From the NCBI GenBank assembly GCA_965116965.1, contig OZ220743.1:1984001-2048000 (forward strand): 64,000 nt of DNA. The letters run 5' to 3'. The notes beneath the pieces were generated by a model. It was not told where the DNA came from. It worked only from the letters and a program-made list of their open reading frames with translations, and did not search any database. Source of the DNA: Aldehydirespirator sp965116965. Its GTDB lineage: Bacteria; Actinomycetota; Acidimicrobiia; Acidimicrobiales; Aldehydirespiratoraceae. Below are positions 59,136 through 64,000 of the stretch, in pieces. Position numbers and translations under genes: made by a program. How positions within the stretch are numbered: the first letter of the stretch is position 1; each line of letters opens with the position of its first letter.

Positions 59136-60623
59136 ATGAGCCCGCGCCTCTCCGCCTCGCCTCTGGGCGATCACACCCGCCTCGCCGTCCTCGTGGCGCT
59201 CCTAGTGCTCCTCGGGGTCTTCGCGGGCGCCGGCTGGCTGGTGATCGTCCTGTCGCTGGTGGCCATGCTGTTCCTGCACGAACTCGGCCACTACCTCATG
59301 GCCCGGTGGACGGGCATGAAGGTCAGCGAGTTCTTCATCGGGTTCGGCCCGCGCCTGTGGTCGTTCCGCCGCGGCGAGACGGAGTACGGGGTCAAGGCGA
59401 TCTGGGTCGGCGCGTACGTGCGCATCGTCGGGATGAACAACCTCGATGAGGTGGAGCCCGACGACGAGCCGCGCAGCTTCCGGCAGCAGAGCTACCCCAG
59501 GAGGATGCTCGTCCTGACGGCCGGGTCGGCCATGCACTTCGTGATCGTGCTGGTGCTGCTGTTCGCGGTGCTGCTGGGTGACGGCACGATCCTGAGCGGC
59601 CGGTCCGCCGACGAGACCCAGAACTGGGTGCTGGCCACGGTCTCGACCGACAGCGCGGCCTCGGCGGCCGGTCTGCAGCCCGGCGATGAGCTCATCTCGG
59701 TCGCCGGAGTGGGTCGCACCACCTTCACCGACTTCTCGCACCTGGTGCGCCAGCTCGCAGGATCCGAGGTCGAGGTGGTGTATCTCCGCGACGGCGTGGT
59801 GCACACGACCCTCACACGGGTGGGCGAGCGGCTCACCGCGGCTGGCGCGGCCGGGATCGTGGGACTCATCGAAGGGGACCGCATCCTCGCCGTGGAGGGT
59901 CTCGAATCCGGGGGCGCCCCCACGTACGTCCAGGTGGCTGCGTACGGGCGCGACCGGATCGGCGAGCCCCTCGACATGACCATCGTCGACACCCGGACGG
60001 GCAGGCCGGCGGTGGTGGAGGGGGCCATCATCACCGATCTGGTCAGCCCGTCGGCCGCGGTCAGGGGCTTCTTCGGGGTGTCGGCCGACTACCGCGCTGA
60101 CGGACTCGGCATCGTGCGGGCTGCCGGCGAGTCGGTCCGGTTGTCAGCGCTGATCGTCCGCGACGTGGTCTTCGCCATCCCGACCATCGTGACCGACGGA
60201 TTCGGGGGCACGCTGGACGGGCTGCGCGACGACGATCAGGCGACCGGCGGCGCGCCGATGGCCCGCGAGCTCGAGTTGCGGCGCCTCGACCGATCGCATC
60301 CCGACGAGAACCGGATCCTGTCGATCTACGGGGTGGCCCGCATCGGCGCCGAAGCAGCCTCCGACGGCGCCATCGAGGTTCTCCTTCTCCTGGTGTACGT
60401 GAACGCCTTCATCGGAGTGTTCAACCTGTTGCCGCTGCTGCCCCTCGACGGGGGACATGTCGTGGTGGCCACATACGAGCGGATCCGCTCCTTCGGGGGC
60501 CGCACCCACCGGGTCGATGCGGCCCGTCTGCTCCCGCTCACGTACGCGGTGGTGGCACTGCTGCTGCTGGTGGGCGGAGTGGCCCTGGTGCGCGACATCC
60601 TCGATCCTGTCAGCTTCGGCTGA
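59136..60623 (+). CDS. rseP: Site-2 zinc metalloprotease RseP
   Basis: 495 residues. The first membrane segments carry HELGH (48-52), the zinc site; two PDZ-like domains follow (near 175-250, LQPGDELISVAGVGRTTF, and a second, more diverged one), and the C-terminal membrane part has FNLLPLLPLDGGH with the third zinc ligand. FIGFGPRLWSFRRGETEYGVK is the family loop. It cleaves membrane proteins such as anti-sigma factors within the bilayer. ATG 59136 was chosen after the repeat; longer frames read through the repeat. Confidence 0.94.
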   Translation: MSPRLSASPLGDHTRLAVLVALLVLLGVFAGAGWLVIVLSLVAMLFLHELGHYLMARWTGMKVSEFFIGFGPRLWSFRRGETEYGVKAIWVGAYVRIVGMNNLDEVEPDDEPRSFRQQSYPRRMLVLTAGSAMHFVIVLVLLFAVLLGDGTILSGRSADETQNWVLATVSTDSAASAAGLQPGDELISVAGVGRTTFTDFSHLVRQLAGSEVEVVYLRDGVVHTTLTRVGERLTAAGAAGIVGLIEGDRILAVEGLESGGAPTYVQVAAYGRDRIGEPLDMTIVDTRTGRPAVVEGAIITDLVSPSAAVRGFFGVSADYRADGLGIVRAAGESVRLSALIVRDVVFAIPTIVTDGFGGTLDGLRDDDQATGGAPMARELELRRLDRSHPDENRILSIYGVARIGAEAASDGAIEVLLLLVYVNAFIGVFNLLPLLPLDGGHVVVATYERIRSFGGRTHRVDAARLLPLTYAVVALLLLVGGVALVRDILDPVSFG

Positions 60624-60694
60624 GACCCGGTCGCGCCGGCTATCGCAAGGGAGGTGGCTGGGCTGAAAAGGGCCGCGTGGCATCACGGTGTGCG

Positions 60695-60700
60695 TAGGCT
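60695..60700 (+). promoter_or_regulatory. -10 box of the LuxR-type gene
   Basis: TAGGCT, 6 bases, then ATG at 60707; leaderless arrangement. Confidence 0.5.
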
Positions 60701-60706
60701 GTCGCG

Positions 60707-61441
60707 ATGGGCGGCGATGTCAACGACCTCGAGACGGCGCGAGTGAAACTGGCGTGCGGACGCATAGCGGCCAGCGCGGCCGCTATGGTGGAGGCATACC
60801 GTTTTGGCGCGTCGGAAGGCCAATGCGGAGTGCCGTGGCAGGCTGAATACCACCGCAACGCGGTCACGGTGTACTTCGAGGCTCTGCCGAAGGCATACCA
60901 GTTAGACGTGGCTCGTCTGTTCGCTAACTGCGACAGAGTCATGAGCCGAGGGATGATCCCGGCGGATCTGGCGGACGACTGGGTGATCGTACGCGGCTAC
61001 CTTAGAGAAGCGGGTGCATCAATCGCTCGGTTGGTGACAAACAGGCCACTCACACATGAGACCGTAGAAGAGTCTCTCGAAGACTCGGCCGAAGATGTCA
61101 TTGGCACCACAGACCTTCTGCTGACGGACTCCCCGCCGCGGGTCATCCGATACGACAAACTTGCTGGCTTCACCACGCGGGAAGGGGCAGCCAGATTGCA
61201 TCTCGCTGCCCTCACAGTCCAGCAGCACTTCGATCAAGAAGAACCCACTAGCTTTTCTGAACACGAGCGGCACCTTCTGTATCTCTTGTCGTCGGGAAGG
61301 CACATCTCTGATATCGCAGCCGAGGTGATGTACTCAGAGCGATCTGTTTATCGCGAATTGTCGAATCTGTGGAAAAAGCTCGGCGTACACGGACGGAAGG
61401 ATGGACTCATGAAGGCAGCCGAAGCTGGGCTGTTAGACTAA
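60707..61441 (+). CDS. LuxR-type HTH transcriptional regulator, unknown sensor domain
   Basis: 244 residues. The C-terminal 60 residues (FSEHERHLLYLLSSGRHISD, IAAEVMYSERSVYRELSNLWKKLG) match the LuxR/NarL DNA-binding fold. The N-terminal 175 residues are helical with no phosphoacceptor Asp or autoinducer domain that I recognise, so the input is unknown. Its base composition is visibly less GC-rich than rseP. It is convergent with the lipoprotein gene, whose stop overlaps it by 4 bases. It is a candidate regulator of the adjacent protease operon. Confidence 0.75.
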   Translation: MGGDVNDLETARVKLACGRIAASAAAMVEAYRFGASEGQCGVPWQAEYHRNAVTVYFEALPKAYQLDVARLFANCDRVMSRGMIPADLADDWVIVRGYLREAGASIARLVTNRPLTHETVEESLEDSAEDVIGTTDLLLTDSPPRVIRYDKLAGFTTREGAARLHLAALTVQQHFDQEEPTSFSEHERHLLYLLSSGRHISDIAAEVMYSERSVYRELSNLWKKLGVHGRKDGLMKAAEAGLLD

Positions 61442-61962
61442 CCTTCCACTTCGATAACGAACGCCGTTCTGGATGGGCAAGATGAGTGGGGTGGGACCGC
61501 CAAGTCAGATGGCTCATCATCGCCAAGGACGCCAAGAATCAACGATATGCCCGACTGCAACTCGGTTCCATTGAACGTGATTGTATTGGTGTCTGCGTTC
61601 CATGAAGTTTGACTAATTGGCCATACCACGGTGATGTTCCTCTGATAGTAGTCGTCCTGGATCATGACACACTGATCGCTGATTATCAGTTGTCCTGCCA
61701 GCCCTTCTAGCCCCACATCCTCGGGAAAGTCTGCATCAAATACCGCGAGCGCTCCCCACTCGGCATTGTGGATAGACGAAGTCGCACCGGTAGCACTTGC
61801 GCTATCTGAAGTTGAGTTTGCTTCAACACCTTGAGGCCCAGTGTGTGACTCGCTCTGTGATCTACACGCCACTACGATCTGCAGGCAGAGGCCGATTGTC
61901 AATCCGATGACCAATCCGCCGAGAACGGACGGACGCCTTTCAGGCACGCAACATCGCAACAT
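61438..61962 (-). CDS. Putative lipoprotein downstream of the protease
   Basis: 174 residues from ATG at 61962, 19 bases after the protease stop. VLGGLVIGLTIGLCLQIVVAC is a signal segment with a lipobox Cys. A Ser/Thr/Ala-rich linker is followed by a small beta-rich domain: LEGLAGQLIISDQCVMIQDD, ITVVWPISQTSWN, NTITFNGTELQSG. This pattern occurs in actinobacterial secreted proteins of unknown role. Longer starts would overlap the protease gene. It may be an envelope partner or inhibitor of the protease; that is only a guess. Confidence 0.65.
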   Translation of the reverse strand: MLRCCVPERRPSVLGGLVIGLTIGLCLQIVVACRSQSESHTGPQGVEANSTSDSASATGATSSIHNAEWGALAVFDADFPEDVGLEGLAGQLIISDQCVMIQDDYYQRNITVVWPISQTSWNADTNTITFNGTELQSGISLILGVLGDDEPSDLAVPPHSSCPSRTAFVIEVEG

Positions 61963-61981
61963 GGTGTTGTGAGAACAGGCG

Positions 61982-63169
61982 TCAACTCGTCTTGATCCAG
62001 ACATCGGCCATTCCGTCGTCCACGAAGCGGGCCTGTGACCAAATGTTCCTCGTGGCCCCGCCGAGGGTGAGATCACCGCTGTGTATGCCATAGGCGGTTC
62101 CGAGCCAGAACCATGGGCCTCCGCTGTCGCCGCCGACGGTGTTGTCGTTGTCCATTGCGACTAGCCGATCATACGTTGATGTGGAGACATCGTCATCGTA
62201 GACATAATCGCATGTCTGACCTCCGCTCGCTTCTCCGTGGAAGCAGATGTAGTCGTCGACTGCCACCGCTCCGCCGATCTCAGAGACATCGCGTCGTTGC
62301 GTGTCGTTGAAGTAGTAATCGTCGTACTCGGTATGTGGAGTCGTGTGCCACTGGATGTCGCCCCACTCACCTAGATGTTCGTCTTGCCAGACAGTTGTGT
62401 ACTCGAGTCCGTCGTTCTGACGGTATGTTCGGTCGTTGGCGCAGTGGCCTGCTGTCAGAACGCCGTCCTCGCCATTCACGCTCACAGTAAACCCAGTCGT
62501 GCAGAGGGTGCCGGTGCTAGTGCGAGGGAAAGAATCACCGCCGTACGTGTGTTCTCCTTGCACGACACTTGTTTGATGCAACTCGAGATCTACATCTGAC
62601 CTCAACACGATTGCCGGCATCTCTGAGAGGCTGGCACCGCCGCCAACCGATAGCCGGATTCGTCCTGTCCGAACGTCAACGCCAGCGGCAACGTCAGTTA
62701 GACCTGCGGTCTTGAGCGCATCGATCATCGAACGCTGTCTCTGCCGATTGCGGTCAGCCGAGAATTGCGCAGTCGGGTCAAGGCGAACGGACATGCCGAC
62801 CGCGGCATTTGCTACTTCGGTCGGCACATCACCCGCGAACCGAATGACCATCTCGTAGCCATCGGACCTGTCGATCCATGAACCCGCATAGCGTGAATGT
62901 GCAGCGGCAAGATCCAGTACAGGTTGCATAGCGGTACGCAACTTCATGTGCCGATCCGCCTCGTTGAATGAGATGCCCTGACTGGCCGCATAGAACGAGA
63001 CATCAATCGTGCGCACCGCGGCCGCACTGACGATCTCACCGGCATGTGCACTGGATCCCTCGTGTTCGGCAGGTGTTGAGGCTGCCGTACCGATGCTGGT
63101 CATAACCGCAGCCAAGACCAGAAGCGCGGCCACCAAGTTTCGGACTATTCTTTGCTTGTTGATTTTCAT
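61982..63169 (-). CDS. Secreted trypsin-like serine protease (S1, streptogrisin-like) with propeptide
   Basis: 395 residues. A signal peptide (INKQRIVRNLVAALLVLAAV...) is followed by a propeptide of about 170 residues with the alpha-lytic/streptogrisin look (repeated strand-helix, GYEMVIRFAGDVP). The catalytic domain begins near 200: DGVLTAGHC (His), a likely Asp in LGEWGDIQWH, and GGDSGGPWFW (Ser). Three Cys pairs could form disulfides (e.g. C at GTLCTTGF and AGHC). GAGAGG 7-12 bases before the ATG is the ribosome binding site. It is probably autoprocessed and secreted. Confidence 0.87.
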   Translation of the reverse strand: MKINKQRIVRNLVAALLVLAAVMTSIGTAASTPAEHEGSSAHAGEIVSAAAVRTIDVSFYAASQGISFNEADRHMKLRTAMQPVLDLAAAHSRYAGSWIDRSDGYEMVIRFAGDVPTEVANAAVGMSVRLDPTAQFSADRNRQRQRSMIDALKTAGLTDVAAGVDVRTGRIRLSVGGGASLSEMPAIVLRSDVDLELHQTSVVQGEHTYGGDSFPRTSTGTLCTTGFTVSVNGEDGVLTAGHCANDRTYRQNDGLEYTTVWQDEHLGEWGDIQWHTTPHTEYDDYYFNDTQRRDVSEIGGAVAVDDYICFHGEASGGQTCDYVYDDDVSTSTYDRLVAMDNDNTVGGDSGGPWFWLGTAYGIHSGDLTLGGATRNIWSQARFVDDGMADVWIKTS

Positions 63170-63288
63170 GTCTGCTACCTCTCACCCATGAATAGCCACA
63201 ACCATGTGGTGCCGGCCAAACTACCATCGTGACAGCTGCTGCCTGCTGACAAACGTGCCGACTTCGATCTTCAATCTGCCAACCTTGG

Positions 63289-63343
63289 TGTCAGATGTCT
63301 GGCAGACATTGTCAGGTCTGTCCGGTCGTGTCAGGCGTGTCAG
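63289..63343. promoter_or_regulatory. Operator-like array: palindrome plus four TGTCAG boxes
   Basis: ATGTCTG-G-CAGACAT (63295-63309) is a perfect 7+7 palindrome. TGTCAG occurs at 63289, 63310, 63329 and 63338, i.e. 21, 19 and 9 bases apart, close to whole helical turns. It lies in the 229-base divergent region between the protease gene and ispG, which is less GC-rich than the genome. It may be the target of the nearby LuxR-type protein or of an unrelated repressor. Confidence 0.5.
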
Positions 63344-63398
63344 CTCCTTGGCTCCGGCTGGCTGCCGCAACAACTCTGCCAACGCTAGGCTCAGAGAC

Positions 63399-64000
63399 GT
63401 GCAGGTCACCGCGAAGTTCCCGCGGCGAGACACCCGGCAGATCATGGTCGGGACCGTCCCAGTCGGGGGTGGGGCACCGGTAACGGTGCAGTCCATGACG
63501 GTCACGAAGACGGCCGACTACGAAGCCACCCTGCAACAGATCTACGCGCTGGCGGCGGCCGGCGCCGACATCGTGCGCTGCACCTGCAACCGGGCCGAGG
63601 CTGCCGAGGGACTGGCCCGCATCGTGCCCCGCTCACCGGTGCCGATCGTCGCCGACATCCACAACAACTACCGCATGGCGCTGGCCGCGCTGGAAGCCAG
63701 CGTGCACTGCCTGCGCCTGAACCCCGGCAACATCCGCAAACCCGACCAGATCAAGGCCGTGGCCCGGGAATGCAAGGACCGTGGCGTGCCCATCCGCATC
63801 GGAGTCAACGGGGGCTCGCTCGATCCCGACCTCTACGACCCGGAGTTGGGAGTGACCCCCGAGGCGATGGTGGCCTCTGCGATGCGGGAGCTCGCCTATT
63901 TCGAGGATGTGGGGTTCGATCTGGTGAAGATCTCGGTGAAGGCATCGAGCGTGCCGCTCATGATCGAGGCGTACAGGCAGCTCGCCGACACCACCGACCA
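63399..64000 (+). CDS. ispG: 4-hydroxy-3-methylbut-2-enyl diphosphate synthase, N-terminal part
   Basis: About 200 residues from GTG at 63399; the gene continues past the window. The frame reads KFPRRDTRQIMVGTVPVGGG, VTVQSMTVTKTADYEATLQQI, DIVRCTCNRAEAA, PIVADIHNNYRMALAALEA, LRLNPGNIRKPDQIKAV and PIRIGVNGGSLD, all typical of IspG/GcpE. The [4Fe-4S] Cys residues lie in the missing C-terminal part. It acts in the MEP pathway after dxr. In many actinobacteria ispG directly follows rseP; here 2.8 kb separates them. Confidence 0.95.
   Translation, partial: MQVTAKFPRRDTRQIMVGTVPVGGGAPVTVQSMTVTKTADYEATLQQIYALAAAGADIVRCTCNRAEAAEGLARIVPRSPVPIVADIHNNYRMALAALEASVHCLRLNPGNIRKPDQIKAVARECKDRGVPIRIGVNGGSLDPDLYDPELGVTPEAMVASAMRELAYFEDVGFDLVKISVKASSVPLMIEAYRQLADTTD

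Overview
The window is high-GC DNA (roughly two thirds G+C by eye) from an actinobacterium, most likely class Acidimicrobiia. This placement is an inference from an F420-type LLM oxidoreductase, many acyl-CoA genes, leaderless TANNNT promoters and the gene content as a whole; no rRNA gene is present to confirm it. No tRNA, rRNA, CRISPR array or complete insertion sequence was recognised.

Layout. 1-7663 (minus) is a purine or N-heterocycle catabolic block: a LacI-type regulator fragment that has lost its DNA-binding helix-turn-helix, a purine-type phosphoribosyltransferase, 8-oxoguanine deaminase, an LLM oxidoreductase, a short amidohydrolase and a fused iron-sulfur/molybdenum xanthine dehydrogenase. 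7.7-14.7 kb holds an RCC1-repeat relic, two paralogous membrane-anchored sulfite-oxidase-fold molybdoenzymes, RsgA and an acyl-CoA ligase. 14.7-23.2 kb is acyl-CoA metabolism (acyl-CoA dehydrogenase, enoyl-CoA hydratase, ligase, CoA-transferase, carboxyltransferase) with a small HicA/HicB-like pair. 23.4-31 kb has SerC, an aminotransferase, an S9 peptidase and a beta-propeller lipoprotein. 31.1-37.7 kb carries branched-chain amino acid genes: leuCD (minus), greA (minus) and leuB-ilvE-cimA (plus), the last preceded by a leaderless leader peptide and a terminator/antiterminator. 37.9-49.5 kb (minus) is a six-gene, tightly coupled operon built around a tubulin/FtsZ-like GTPase and a secreted, membrane-anchored von Willebrand A protein; this is the strongest candidate for a poorly described system. 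49.6-64 kb is mostly housekeeping: gltX, a degenerate M23 protein, rpsB-tsf-pyrH-frr-cdsA-dxr-rseP and the start of ispG. Between rseP and ispG lies a cassette of a LuxR-type regulator, a lipoprotein and a trypsin-like protease that looks less GC-rich.

The space between genes is seeded with short non-coding elements. Three families of small inverted-terminal elements all begin TAGTG and are flanked by TA. Several of their ends supply the TAG stop codon of the neighbouring gene, and one end supplies a -10 box. A separate 55-90 bp repeat (readable as EAVARAARERSEQERE) occurs at four intergenic loci.
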